Source of the DNA: Chloroherpeton thalassium ATCC 35110
GTDB lineage: Bacteria > Bacteroidota > Chlorobiia > Chlorobiales > Chloroherpetonaceae
NCBI RefSeq assembly: GCF_000020525.1
Contig: NC_011026.1
Coordinates: 3,206,001 to 3,270,000, forward strand
Direction: 5' to 3'
DNA length: 64,000 nucleotides
Part shown: piece by piece, positions 1 through 8,945 of the stretch
Layout: each line of letters starts with the position of its first letter
Position numbering within the stretch: position 1 is the first letter of the stretch
Position numbers and translations under genes: made by a program
The notes under the pieces: generated by a model
The model's database searches: none
What the model saw: the letters and a program-made list of their open reading frames with translations, nothing else
What the model was told of the DNA's origin: nothing

Positions 1-803
1 CCAGCGCGAAAGATCTGAACACTTTTTGCACGGAGTTTATTCGCAGCTACCATGCTGAGCCAAGCTTCCTCAATTATGCCGGCTTTCCTCATGCGCTTTG
101 CTTTTCGAACAACGATGAAGTGGTTCACGGCCTTTGCACGCCGGAAAAAATCTTGAAGCCCGGCGATGTGCTGAGCGTGGATTTAGGCGTCAATTACGAA
201 GGACTTTTTTCCGATACCGCGGCCACGTATATCATCACTGAAGACGGCATCGACCGTTCATGCAAGTTTCATTTCATCGAATCGTGGAAAGAAACCAAGC
301 CTACCGTTTTGGACGAAGCGCCGCCGCTTGAGCTAAAGCGAAAACGCGAATTGCTGGATGCGACTTCCAAATCGCTCATGAAGGGCATTGCTGTGGTTCG
401 CCATGGTGCAAAAACAGGAGACATTGGACATGCGGTTGGATCTTTTCTGGCAAGTCGCGGCTACGGCAACGTGACGCAGCTTGGCGGACACGGCTTGGGC
501 TACGAAGTGCATTGCGAGCCGTTTATCAGCCACACCGGGCGAAAAGGCACGGGATCGTTCCTGGTGGAAAACATGGTCATTGCCATCGAACCGATGGTAA
601 CACTTGGCAAAAGTGGCCAAGTGAGATTTGTCAAAAACAACCAATATGGCTGGGAAGAAATCAAGTCGAAGGATGGCACGATTGCCGCACATTTTGAACA
701 CTCGATGCTCGTGACCAAAAAAAGCTGCGAAGTGTTCACGCGCATTCAAGAAAAAGATGTTTTGCCCGTGCAAGCCGAAGTCAGCGAATTGCTGCAAAAG
801 TAA
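1..803 (+). CDS. map: methionine aminopeptidase, type I (5' end cut by window)
   Basis: Removes the N-terminal Met from new proteins in the cytoplasm. The reading frame is already open at base 3, so the true start lies outside the window; the GTG at 120 is the Val of the conserved NDEVVHG motif and not a start. The five metal ligands of the family are visible: Asp in SVDLGVNYEG, Asp in FSDTAA, His in GGHGLGYEVH, Glu in AIEPM and the last Glu in HFEHS. The GGHGLGY motif fits type I enzymes. An intrinsic terminator follows 40 bases after the stop, so this ends its transcript. Confidence 0.95.
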   Translation, partial: SAKDLNTFCTEFIRSYHAEPSFLNYAGFPHALCFSNNDEVVHGLCTPEKILKPGDVLSVDLGVNYEGLFSDTAATYIITEDGIDRSCKFHFIESWKETKPTVLDEAPPLELKRKRELLDATSKSLMKGIAVVRHGAKTGDIGHAVGSFLASRGYGNVTQLGGHGLGYEVHCEPFISHTGRKGTGSFLVENMVIAIEPMVTLGKSGQVRFVKNNQYGWEEIKSKDGTIAAHFEHSMLVTKKSCEVFTRIQEKDVLPVQAEVSELLQK

Positions 804-843
804 GAAAGACGAATTCTGTTTTGCAAGCATGTTTTATGAAATC

Positions 844-873
844 AAAAAAGCCGCTCATCAAAGCGGCTTTTTT
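844..873 (+). terminator. intrinsic terminator after map
   Basis: A 7-bp stem AGCCGCT/AGCGGCT with a 6-base loop is flanked by an A run before it and a T run after it. It can act on both strands and sits between map (+) and the convergent EEP gene (-). Confidence 0.85.
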
Positions 874-923
874 CGTGAAACATTAATAATTATCTGGATT
901 TCAATACGAGGGATTCAAAATCG

Positions 924-2165
924 TTATTTCACCAACATCATTTTTTTCGTCAGTACATTGCCGTTGAATGAAAGTCGATAGAAGTAAAGCCCACTGGGCA
1001 AATTCGCGCTGTTAAACGTTGCTTGGTGCCGCCCCGATGTTTGGCGTTCATCCACAAGCTTTGCGACTTCTCTTCCCAGCAAATCATATACTTTCAAGCT
1101 AACTTCACCCACTTCCGAGAGGTAGTAGCTAATCACCGTTGTTGGATTGAAGGGATTTGGATAATTCTGATAAAGCTGAAAATCAGCTGGCTGCGACACG
1201 GTTGATTCATAAGCAGAGCTCGTGCCGGTAGTTGCTTCAAACTCAGCAATCACAGGAAGATGGTCGGAGGCTCGCCACAAAGCATCGGCCACACTTGTAG
1301 AGACCGCCGTATTGGCCGTGTTGTTGATATCTTTATTTAGCAAATTACCATCATTTCCAAACGGGGTCATACTGTCTGCCACATATTCAATTCGGCTAGC
1401 GTCATTCAAATTCTGAGAGGTCAAAATAAAGTCAAAGCGGTCGTCGAGGCCACCCGTTGAGCCGCCATCGCCCAGGTCGGTTGTTCGGGTAGATTGCGTA
1501 TGAATCGACGCGTAGGTTGAAGAATTGTGCCACGAGCCAGACGCCAACCAGTCTTTGGCGCGCCCGATGTTATTTGTTTCGTCAGCAATCAATTTTTGAT
1601 AGGCGGGTTCTGCATTATCATACAAGTTTAAATCGCCAACAATAATAAACTCCGAATTTTCCGGCAACTCGTTCAGATAGTTGCGCAATGCGGTCACTTC
1701 TCCAAGTCTGGTTTGCTCGTCACTTTCACTACTCGACGCTTTCAAATGGCAGCTATAAATTCGCAAGGTGTCGCTTCCGATTTTAACAACATATTCCCAA
1801 AGGTAGCGAGGCGAGGTTTGAATCGTGTTTTGAGAAATCAATGAAACCACGTCGTCACGATAAAACAGCATATTATCCATGTCGGGGCCGTTGATATAAG
1901 GCGCTCGTGAAAATGAAATGCTGGTTTCATTTAAAAGTGACAATAATGAATCGGCTGCCGCTTCTTCTTTTATTTCCTGAGTCAGGAAAATATCAGGATT
2001 TATCTCATTTATAATGGTTTTAAAATACGATTTCCGACTGTTAAATCCTGATTTATCCAGTTGCAAGCAATTATAAGTTGCCACCTTAAATCTAATCTGA
2101 GAAAAGCTTACAATTGGAAAAAAGAATGTCAAACACAAAAAGATTAGTATTTTTTTATACTTCAT
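924..2165 (-). CDS. secreted endonuclease/exonuclease/phosphatase-family protein with T9SS tail
   Basis: 413 residues. A Sec signal peptide covers about residues 1-22 (hydrophobic core, ending SFSQ). The EEP (DNase I-like) fold follows: ATYNCLQ near the start, a VGDLNLYDN motif for the Asp/Asn pair and a C-terminal SDHLPV motif with the catalytic Asp-His. The last ~80 residues are a type A Por secretion tail (QNYPNPFNPTT, VYDLLGREV, LPSGLYFYRL, ending KKMMLVK), so the protein should cross the outer membrane by type IX secretion and be anchored or released there. The substrate could be extracellular nucleic acid, phosphoester or phospholipid and cannot be told from sequence. It appears to be transcribed alone, converging on map. 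Confidence 0.88.
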   Translation of the reverse strand: MKYKKILIFLCLTFFFPIVSFSQIRFKVATYNCLQLDKSGFNSRKSYFKTIINEINPDIFLTQEIKEEAAADSLLSLLNETSISFSRAPYINGPDMDNMLFYRDDVVSLISQNTIQTSPRYLWEYVVKIGSDTLRIYSCHLKASSSESDEQTRLGEVTALRNYLNELPENSEFIIVGDLNLYDNAEPAYQKLIADETNNIGRAKDWLASGSWHNSSTYASIHTQSTRTTDLGDGGSTGGLDDRFDFILTSQNLNDASRIEYVADSMTPFGNDGNLLNKDINNTANTAVSTSVADALWRASDHLPVIAEFEATTGTSSAYESTVSQPADFQLYQNYPNPFNPTTVISYYLSEVGEVSLKVYDLLGREVAKLVDERQTSGRHQATFNSANLPSGLYFYRLSFNGNVLTKKMMLVK

Positions 2166-2182
2166 AGCGTATTCATTTGAAA

Positions 2183-2428
2183 TTATTCAGAAAATACCGT
2201 TTGAAATGCGGTTCGTTTAATCGCTTCAATTACCGGCTTAAAAAAGCAAAATTGATTTTTTGCTTGAAAATGATATCGTAAAAAATGTATAAATATTAAT
2301 AAAATAACTCCCGGAATGGACACCAGTAACACAATAAACCATTCTAATGAACCGAGAATTGAAATTTCATAAAAGGTTTTAACCCCTTTAAAAATCAAAT
2401 TATCCATTTCAAAAGTAGTGAAGCTCAC
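2183..2428 (-). CDS. C-terminal membrane part of the P-type ATPase, in the -1 frame
   Basis: 81 residues from a GTG five bases past the stop of the ATPase. Read alone it is a small hydrophobic protein. The same frame is open further upstream, however, and reads IWKHILYAAAIVLGYV before the GTG, giving a membrane helix that the ATPase lacks; a last helix follows (LEWFIVLLVSIPGVILLIF). Adding one A to the coding-strand A5 run (T5 on + at 2475-2479) fuses it smoothly to the ATPase as EDIKNIWKHILYAAA and yields 836 residues with six helices after the HAD domain, as expected. I therefore read it as the broken-off C-terminus. A separate coupled membrane protein is the alternative. Confidence 0.7.
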   Translation of the reverse strand: MSFTTFEMDNLIFKGVKTFYEISILGSLEWFIVLLVSIPGVILLIFIHFLRYHFQAKNQFCFFKPVIEAIKRTAFQTVFSE

Positions 2429-2433
2429 ATAAC

Positions 2434-4692
2434 CTAAAACAATAGCTGCTGCATATAAAATATGCTTCCAAATATTTTTATATCCTCAAATGCGACAGCG
2501 CCGATGTAATTTCCAACGGACATTAAAACCAATACCGTTATCATAATATTAGATACAACAACTTCGCCAAGTTGATAAATATCATGACCTAAAAAGTAAC
2601 CAAGATAAGTAACGCCTAAAATCACAGCACAAGAAGTCATAACAAACCAAACAAGCTGCCGATAAAAATGCTTTTGAGGGTTTGTATTTTCATTTTGAAG
2701 AGCAATAAAATACGCAGGCAATCCTATTCCCAATAAGCTTATTAATGCTCCTTTTCTGGGCGTTAATGGATAAATAACATTTAATATCCATGGCAAAATA
2801 CTTAAAACAACCACAAGCGCATTCTTCGAAAGAAATAAATTTGATACATACATCACCGTATTGACAATTTTATTTCCCTCATCAAATATTCTTGGTAATA
2901 TTTCGAATTTATTTTTAAGCAGCACAATGTCCGAGACTTCCTTAGAAATGGTGCTCCCTTCCTCCATCGCAATACCCAAATTGGCCTCTTTCAAAGCCAG
3001 CAAATCATTTACGCCATCGCCAATCATGGCGGTTTGCTTGTGCTGATGCTTCAGTGCTTTGACCAGCGCCAATTTTTGATCGGGTTTTAGCCTAACAAAA
3101 ACGGAATGATGCAATACCGATTCTTCAAGCGCCGGCTGCGAAAGCCCTTCAAGCGCTTTGCCACTAATCACTTTGTCCTCTGTCACATCCCAGCCAATCT
3201 CGTGCAAAGTCGCCAAAACCGAATCGCCCGAATCGCCCGAAATAATTTTCACGTCGATGTTATTGGCGTTGAATAAATGAAGCGCCGTTCCTGCATCCTG
3301 ACGAGCTTCATCCTTTAGTGAAATAATTCCTAACGGAATTAAAGGCGCATCTGCGATAGTTTCGATAGACAGATTGCCTTCTATTGGCGTTTTCAATTTT
3401 GCAAATAGAAGATTTCGACGGCCTTTCAATTGATTCGTCTCAAAAACGGTTTGAACTCGTAATATTTTTTCAACATCCGTTTTTTTCGTTAGGATGTCAT
3501 ATGCACCCAACAAATATGTTTCCGCGTTCCCATTGAGTTCAAGCTTTAGCGCACTCATTTTTATATCGGATCGAAACGGAATTTCGTCCAGACTTTTCGC
3601 CTTCCCTGAAGCCGGAAAAACAGTTAGGGCTTTTAGCGTCGCATTTTGCTCCGAGCTAAGATGGCTAAACTCGCCAAGCAACTTTTCGATGGCCTCTTGG
3701 CTCAATTCGCTCACGGAATGAACCGAGGCGACCTTAATATTATTTTGAGTCAGCGTTCCCGTTTTATCCATGCACACCACATTGATGGCTGGAAAAGTGT
3801 CAATTGCGTTGATTTTCTGAATAACTGCGCCAATTTTGGCAATTCGTATAATGCCAATCGTGAAAGTAATCGAGGAGAAAAAAACCAGCCCTTCCGGAAT
3901 CAACGAGGTGGCTATCGTGGAAATTTTTCGCGCGTCTTCAATGGAAAAATGGCCGCTTAAAAGACTTTGAAAAAACTCGTAGAAAACCATCAATACCGTT
4001 AGGACAAAGGAAAGCACAAAAAGAAAGTTGATCTTCTTTTGTAGCGGCGAGGTGCTAAACTTAAACTTTTTTGCTTGGCCAGTCAGATGCGCGGCAAAGC
4101 TCTCATTTCCAACCTTCTCCGCTTTGTAATAGCCTTGGCCATAAACACAAAAACTGCCCGATAGCAGTTTGTCGCCTGTGGATTTATCTATGGGAATGGA
4201 CTCTCCCGTAACCAGCGATTCGTCAATTTCCAAACGCTCAGAAGCAAGCACTTTTCCATCAACAACAATTTGATCGCCCGTTTTTAATAAAATCACATCA
4301 TCTTTGACCACATCATGTTTTGGTACTTTTATCTTTTCACCATTGCGAATGACAAACACTTCCTGATGCTTTAGCAAATCCATTTTTTCTAACGTATTCG
4401 CTGCTTTTAGCTCTTGCACAATGGCTATTAGCGTGTTGGCAAATGTGACCGTAATAATTCCGATGGAATCTAAAAAAAGGCGAACATCTTGTGTTTTGAA
4501 ATAAAAATAGAGAAGAAAAGAAATGACAGTGAGATTAATAATATTAAAAACATTAAAAGCATTACTAAAAAAAATCTCTGACTTACTTTTAACGTGTGTG
4601 TTTTTTACATGATTTGTAAGACCTTTTTGAACTCGCTCATTTACTTCAGAAGATGAAAGCCCTTTAATTTTCAAATCATCTTTATTAATCAT
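2434..4692 (-). CDS. cation-transporting P-type ATPase (CtpE-like), C-terminus lost by frame break
   Basis: 752 residues. An ATP-driven cation pump of the inner membrane. Seen: N-terminal helix pair (about 45-95), actuator loop with TGES (162-165), membrane motif LIPEGLV (about 264-270), phosphorylation motif DKTGTLT (Asp about 309), nucleotide-binding domain, and hinge GDGVNDLLALKEA, followed by four helices. The PEGL and FPAINVVCMDKTG context resembles CtpE-type pumps (calcium in Mycobacterium). Heavy-metal CPx motifs and an HMA domain are absent, so a metal-efflux P1B role is unlikely. The ion is not determined. The last two helices lie in another frame (2183-2428). Its start is 6 bases from the stop of the upstream 201-aa gene, so the two form an operon. 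Confidence 0.88.
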   Translation of the reverse strand: MINKDDLKIKGLSSSEVNERVQKGLTNHVKNTHVKSKSEIFFSNAFNVFNIINLTVISFLLYFYFKTQDVRLFLDSIGIITVTFANTLIAIVQELKAANTLEKMDLLKHQEVFVIRNGEKIKVPKHDVVKDDVILLKTGDQIVVDGKVLASERLEIDESLVTGESIPIDKSTGDKLLSGSFCVYGQGYYKAEKVGNESFAAHLTGQAKKFKFSTSPLQKKINFLFVLSFVLTVLMVFYEFFQSLLSGHFSIEDARKISTIATSLIPEGLVFFSSITFTIGIIRIAKIGAVIQKINAIDTFPAINVVCMDKTGTLTQNNIKVASVHSVSELSQEAIEKLLGEFSHLSSEQNATLKALTVFPASGKAKSLDEIPFRSDIKMSALKLELNGNAETYLLGAYDILTKKTDVEKILRVQTVFETNQLKGRRNLLFAKLKTPIEGNLSIETIADAPLIPLGIISLKDEARQDAGTALHLFNANNIDVKIISGDSGDSVLATLHEIGWDVTEDKVISGKALEGLSQPALEESVLHHSVFVRLKPDQKLALVKALKHQHKQTAMIGDGVNDLLALKEANLGIAMEEGSTISKEVSDIVLLKNKFEILPRIFDEGNKIVNTVMYVSNLFLSKNALVVVLSILPWILNVIYPLTPRKGALISLLGIGLPAYFIALQNENTNPQKHFYRQLVWFVMTSCAVILGVTYLGYFLGHDIYQLGEVVVSNIMITVLVLMSVGNYIGAVAFEDIKIFGSIFYMQQLLF

Positions 4693-4698
4693 AAAATA

Positions 4699-5304
4699 TT
4701 ATGCAACTTCTCGCAATTGTTTCTTATTCGGCGCAGGACTGGTAGTAATAATAGGTTTAATGGCATAGCGACGTTGAAAATTATCATGCGCATCTTTAAA
4801 AACAGTCTTGTATTTAAGCAATTCTTTTCCGTAGATAGTGATAATTTGGATATTATCAAGCTTCACCAAAGAAATTCGCTTGTAAGAAATACTTTGTAGA
4901 ATGCAAAGCTCCAAGTAATTCAAACTAAAAAGAATCCATTCAAAAAAGTTCGGTTTTCTGGTTTTAAAGCCAAATTTCTTAACGGACGACTCATTTAAGT
5001 AATAAATAAACCCTCTTATTTTTGTATCAGGATTTACTTTCTTATTTTCCACGTCTTCAGCGAGTTTATATAACCCTTCAACAAGATAACTAAATATTGT
5101 TTTCGGGTTTGCTGACTTTAGTTTAAAAAAGTCCCAACTCGTGCCAATGTGAATTTCCAAAACGCGGTAAAAAAGCGGGACGGTGAAAAACATGGGAGAA
5201 TAATACTTGTAATAACCAACGCGTTTTAGAAAAGGCGTTGTGATATAACGTACAAAGCGATAGACAAATAAGAAAATAAGAAAGTGAATGGCGTAGCTTA
5301 CCAT
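4699..5304 (-). CDS. conserved-looking protein of unknown function, operon with P-type ATPase
   Basis: 201 residues, family not recognised. One hydrophobic segment lies at the N-terminus (about residues 3-17), followed by a basic, aromatic-rich region with many Tyr and Lys, a second moderately hydrophobic stretch (FFEWILFSLNYLELCIL, about 121-137) and a basic C-terminal tail. It has the look of a monotopic inner-membrane or membrane-associated protein. Six bases separate its stop from the ATPase start, so it may be an accessory to the pump; this is inferred only from position. Confidence 0.6.
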   Translation of the reverse strand: MVSYAIHFLIFLFVYRFVRYITTPFLKRVGYYKYYSPMFFTVPLFYRVLEIHIGTSWDFFKLKSANPKTIFSYLVEGLYKLAEDVENKKVNPDTKIRGFIYYLNESSVKKFGFKTRKPNFFEWILFSLNYLELCILQSISYKRISLVKLDNIQIITIYGKELLKYKTVFKDAHDNFQRRYAIKPIITTSPAPNKKQLREVA

Positions 5305-5413
5305 AATTTCAATAGGTTTGAGATACGTTCTTTCTTCAACATACTGACAGGGCTAAAGATAAGCGAACCAGGCAAATCGCAGATTACAGAATCATTAATT
5401 CTTTACTTTCTAA

Positions 5414-6067
5414 TTATTTCTTAACATCCTTGAGCTTATCGCTGAACTTGCTTTTAAATTTCTCCAGCTTTGGAGAAATCACAAAACTGCAATATGGCTG
5501 ATACAGATGCTGGTTATAGTAATTTTGATGATAGGACTCGGCCTTGAAAAATTTGGTGTATGGCACAATTTCTGTGACAATTGGCTCACGCCATTCACCT
5601 GAAGCATTGGCTTTCGCTTTGGAAGCCTCCGCAATTTTCTTTTGCTCATTTGAGTGATAGAAAATTACGGAACGATACTGCGTGCCCTCGTCATTGCCTT
5701 GACGATTCAGCGTTGTAGGATTGTGGGTGTGCCAGAAAATCTCCAGCAGCTCTTCGTAAGAAACCTCATTTGGATTGAAAGTGATTTGGGCAACTTCGGC
5801 GTGGCCGGTTGCGCCACTGCAAACCTGCTCATAGGTTGGTTTTTCAACCTCGCCGCCAGCATAGCCAGAAACAACCGATAAAACCCCGTTGACTCGCTGA
5901 AAAACCGCTTCGACGCACCAAAAACATCCTGCGCCAAAAGTTGCCGTATCAAGTCCAGATTTTGATTCATTTACAGATAATGAGTCGCTCATGTTGGTTG
6001 TGTTTGTTTTTGATTCTGTGTTGCACGAAAAAAAGATGAGTGCGAAAAGCAATACCATGATACGCAT
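5414..6067 (-). CDS. msrA: peptide-methionine (S)-S-oxide reductase, lipoprotein form
   Basis: 217 residues. Reduces S-methionine sulfoxide in oxidised proteins. The catalytic motif GAGCFWCVE is at residues 46-53 (nucleophile Cys48), followed by the family motifs VVSGYAGG, YEQVCSGATGHAE and the C-terminal YHQNYY. The N-terminus is a short lipoprotein signal with lipobox FFSC (Cys15), so the enzyme should act in the periplasm attached to a membrane. It then needs periplasmic reducing power, since no MsrB or thioredoxin domain is fused. It stands alone. Confidence 0.93.
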   Translation of the reverse strand: MRIMVLLFALIFFSCNTESKTNTTNMSDSLSVNESKSGLDTATFGAGCFWCVEAVFQRVNGVLSVVSGYAGGEVEKPTYEQVCSGATGHAEVAQITFNPNEVSYEELLEIFWHTHNPTTLNRQGNDEGTQYRSVIFYHSNEQKKIAEASKAKANASGEWREPIVTEIVPYTKFFKAESYHQNYYNQHLYQPYCSFVISPKLEKFKSKFSDKLKDVKK

Positions 6068-6245
6068 AATTCTATTAAGTTTGATTTATCATCAAACATT
6101 GGTTTTGGTGTAATACGTTTTTGTAGAAAGGAATTTGGATAGGTGGCTTGATAAATTCATAACTAACAATAAGTTCAAGCCACTGGATACGCAAAAAAGT
6201 ATTACATTTGTTCTCTTATAAATCGCTCAACTAAAAGACCTCAAC

Positions 6246-7730
6246 ATGAAAACTGAACTTCAGCATTTTTTTGAAGAAAAAACACTTACAAGCCTCATCC
6301 TCATAGCATTAATTGTTAGGTTGTTAGCTGCAATTTTTTCGAAAGGTTTTGGCATGTTCGATGACCACTTTTTAGCAATTGAGGTGGCACAGCGATGGGC
6401 TGACGGATATAATGATTGGTTCAACAGGGGAATTCCTGCTGGCCATAGCATTATTTATCCGGGTCTTCATTATTTGCTGTTCAAATTTTTGGATGCCATG
6501 TCGTTGACAGACCCTCAAGATAAAATGTTAATTGTTCGGTTAATTCACGCAGTCTATTCAACCCTAACAGTTGCCTTTGCCTATAAAACAACAGAAATCC
6601 TTTCAGGAAAAAGCGCCGCGAAAACAGTAGGATTGATAATCGGATTGTTCTGGGTTTTCCCATTTATGAGTGTGCGAAATCTTATTGAGTTTGTGTGTAT
6701 TCCACCGTTAATGATTTCATTCTATTACATTGCTAAAAACGAGAAGGAAAAAACATATCTAAATACCTTATTAGCAGGTGTTTTTATGGGATTCTCGTTC
6801 ATGTTTCGCTATCAGATTTTGCTTATTTTAGGTGGTGTCGGGTTAGTTTTTTTATTTAGAAAAGAAGTAACCAATGCTTTTCTCTACGGCATTGGTTTTC
6901 TTATTTCAGCCTTTCTAACGCAAGGAGTTGTGGATTGGATTGCTTGGGGCTATCCATTTGCAGCCATTTATGCCTACTTTGACTATAACCTTCATCATTC
7001 ACAAAATTATCCATCTGGATTTTTAGGACTCTACACGTTGCTTTTACTAGGGGTTTTTATCCCTCCTACCAGTTTCTTATATGCTTGGGGATATTTTAAG
7101 TCTTTCAAGAAGTACGTTATCCTGGCATTTCCCGCACTGATTTTTTTAATATTTCACTCAATTTTTCCCAACCAACAAGAACGATTTGTTTTACCAGCTA
7201 CGCCATTATTTATTATTTCAGGAGTGATTGGATTTCAAGAGTTGCAGAAAAAATATCAATTTATTTCAAGAGATAGTAAGATTTTGAAAGCTGCTCATAT
7301 CTGGTTTTGGACAATAAATATAATTTTATTATTTGCATTTACTTTTCATTATAGTAAAAAATCACGTGTAGAAACTGTGTATTATTTTCATAACAAACCA
7401 GATGTGCACGCCATTATATTTGACCATGCGAGACAACCACCTATATTTTATATGGATAAATGGGTTGAATATTATCGCGTTGAAAATTCAGAAGATTGGC
7501 ATAAACTAAAAACAAAAATTCAAAACAAAGAAATTATCAAACCAAATTACGCAGTATTTTTAGGGCAAAAGAATATAGAAGAACGAGTTAAAACCATGAA
7601 TGAAGTGCTAAATGTGAAAACAGAAATTGAAAAAGAAATTGAACCAAGCTTTTTAGATAATATTCTTTACCGCTTAAATCCTAAAAGGAATAGAAATAGG
7701 ACGAGTTATATTTATAAAATAGATTGGTAG
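6246..7730 (+). CDS. GT22/Alg9-like mannosyltransferase, integral membrane
   Basis: 494 residues, polytopic with about 9-11 helices. GT-C fold: the first periplasmic loop after helix 1 carries FDDHFLAIEVAQRWADG, the place of the HPDE/acidic motif of GT22 enzymes, and FPNQQERFVLPATPL at about residues 310-325 matches the HKEERF-LP motif of Alg9/PIG-B relatives. It probably moves a sugar from a polyprenyl-phosphate donor to a cell-envelope glycan or lipid. The soluble tail (about 370-494) is richer in Lys and Glu. AT-rich codon use is stronger here than in neighbours. Glycerate kinase follows after 39 bases. Confidence 0.78.
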   Translation: MKTELQHFFEEKTLTSLILIALIVRLLAAIFSKGFGMFDDHFLAIEVAQRWADGYNDWFNRGIPAGHSIIYPGLHYLLFKFLDAMSLTDPQDKMLIVRLIHAVYSTLTVAFAYKTTEILSGKSAAKTVGLIIGLFWVFPFMSVRNLIEFVCIPPLMISFYYIAKNEKEKTYLNTLLAGVFMGFSFMFRYQILLILGGVGLVFLFRKEVTNAFLYGIGFLISAFLTQGVVDWIAWGYPFAAIYAYFDYNLHHSQNYPSGFLGLYTLLLLGVFIPPTSFLYAWGYFKSFKKYVILAFPALIFLIFHSIFPNQQERFVLPATPLFIISGVIGFQELQKKYQFISRDSKILKAAHIWFWTINIILLFAFTFHYSKKSRVETVYYFHNKPDVHAIIFDHARQPPIFYMDKWVEYYRVENSEDWHKLKTKIQNKEIIKPNYAVFLGQKNIEERVKTMNEVLNVKTEIEKEIEPSFLDNILYRLNPKRNRNRTSYIYKIDW

Positions 7731-7769
7731 ATATTTCTGTACTACTGATTTCTTTCACGAAAGAAAAAC

Positions 7770-8891
7770 ATGGTTCAAATACTTATTGCACCTGATAGTT
7801 TCAAAGGTACATTTTCTGCTTTGCAAATAGCACTGCTTATCGAATCATGCATTCCTAACGGTGAAGTGCACAAAACTTTGCTTCAACCACTCGCTGATGG
7901 CGGCGAAGGCACATTGGAAATTCTTGCTGCTGCATACAATGCAAAAACGGTTTCGGCGCAAGTTACAGGCCCTTTTGGCAATCAGGTTGAAGCAAAATAT
8001 GCGGTTTCCGATAGCCTCGCGCTGCTCGAAATGGCCGAAGCCTCTGGGCTTTGTCATGCAAAAAATGGAATATTAAAACCTGAAATTGCAACAACTTATG
8101 GCACGGGAGAACTCATCACAAAAGTAGCGCATGAAGGGTTTCAGAAAATTATTTTGGGACTCGGGGGAAGTGCAACCGTTGATGGTGGCGCCGGTGCACT
8201 GCAAGCGCTTGGCGCGGTTCTGACCAATAAGCAGGGGAAAACGATTTCGTTTGGAAATCAAGGATTGGGCGATTTAGAACATGCCCATTTTGAAAACGCT
8301 ATTTCTAACCTAACAAAATCATGCTTGATTTTAGCAACGGATGTAACCAATCCACTGTTAGGAGAAAATGGTGCGGTTTATGTTTACGGCAAACAAAAAG
8401 GCGTGCGCGAAGAGGATTTACCCGCATTTGAATCAAGAATGCGGCGTTTCGCTGAATGTGTTGAGCGTGCGCAGCAAGAGAGCTTTCGCAACAAACCAGG
8501 CTCGGGCGCGGCAGGCGGGCTGGCGTTTGGACTCATGGCAATCGGCGGCGAAGTGGCTTCCGGTTTTCAACTGATTGCTGAACACGTTCGGCTGGAAGAA
8601 AAAATCCAATACGCAGATTTGGTGATTACCGGAGAGGGAAAATTTGATCGCAGTTCGCTTTGCGGCAAAGTGACGGGAAGCGTGATTCAGCTTTGTGCAA
8701 AATATCAAAAGCCATGCTATGTGATTTGTGGAACAGCAGAAACCGTGTCGCCCGAAATGCTCGCGCCCGATGTAAAAATTGTTCCGCTTTTTTCTCACCA
8801 AAATATAGGCGCCGCCGATTTAAAAACCGAAACAGCAAATCGATTGAAGAGCATCATTGCCACGCTGATGAAAGCGGCTTTCAAAAGCTGA
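7770..8891 (+). CDS. glycerate kinase (GarK/GlxK family)
   Basis: 373 residues, the usual length. ATP-dependent phosphorylation of D-glycerate. The start APDSFKGTFSALQIA and the ADGGEGTLEIL motif are hallmarks of the family, as are LGLGGSATVDGGAGALQALG in the middle and GEGKFDRSSLCGK near the C-terminus, which build the glycerate and nucleotide sites. Whether the product is 2- or 3-phosphoglycerate cannot be decided from sequence. It is probably co-transcribed with the upstream glycosyltransferase, and an intrinsic terminator follows at once. Confidence 0.93.
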   Translation: MVQILIAPDSFKGTFSALQIALLIESCIPNGEVHKTLLQPLADGGEGTLEILAAAYNAKTVSAQVTGPFGNQVEAKYAVSDSLALLEMAEASGLCHAKNGILKPEIATTYGTGELITKVAHEGFQKIILGLGGSATVDGGAGALQALGAVLTNKQGKTISFGNQGLGDLEHAHFENAISNLTKSCLILATDVTNPLLGENGAVYVYGKQKGVREEDLPAFESRMRRFAECVERAQQESFRNKPGSGAAGGLAFGLMAIGGEVASGFQLIAEHVRLEEKIQYADLVITGEGKFDRSSLCGKVTGSVIQLCAKYQKPCYVICGTAETVSPEMLAPDVKIVPLFSHQNIGAADLKTETANRLKSIIATLMKAAFKS

Positions 8892-8895
8892 AAAG

Positions 8896-8925
8896 CAAAA
8901 GGCCGGCATGAAACCGGCCTTTTTA
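8896..8925 (+). terminator. intrinsic terminator after glycerate kinase
   Basis: The 8-bp stem AAGGCCGG/CCGGCCTT with a 7-base loop is followed by TTTTT. It lies between convergent genes and can serve both. Confidence 0.85.
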
Positions 8926-8945
8926 TTCAAAATGAACTTTTCGGA

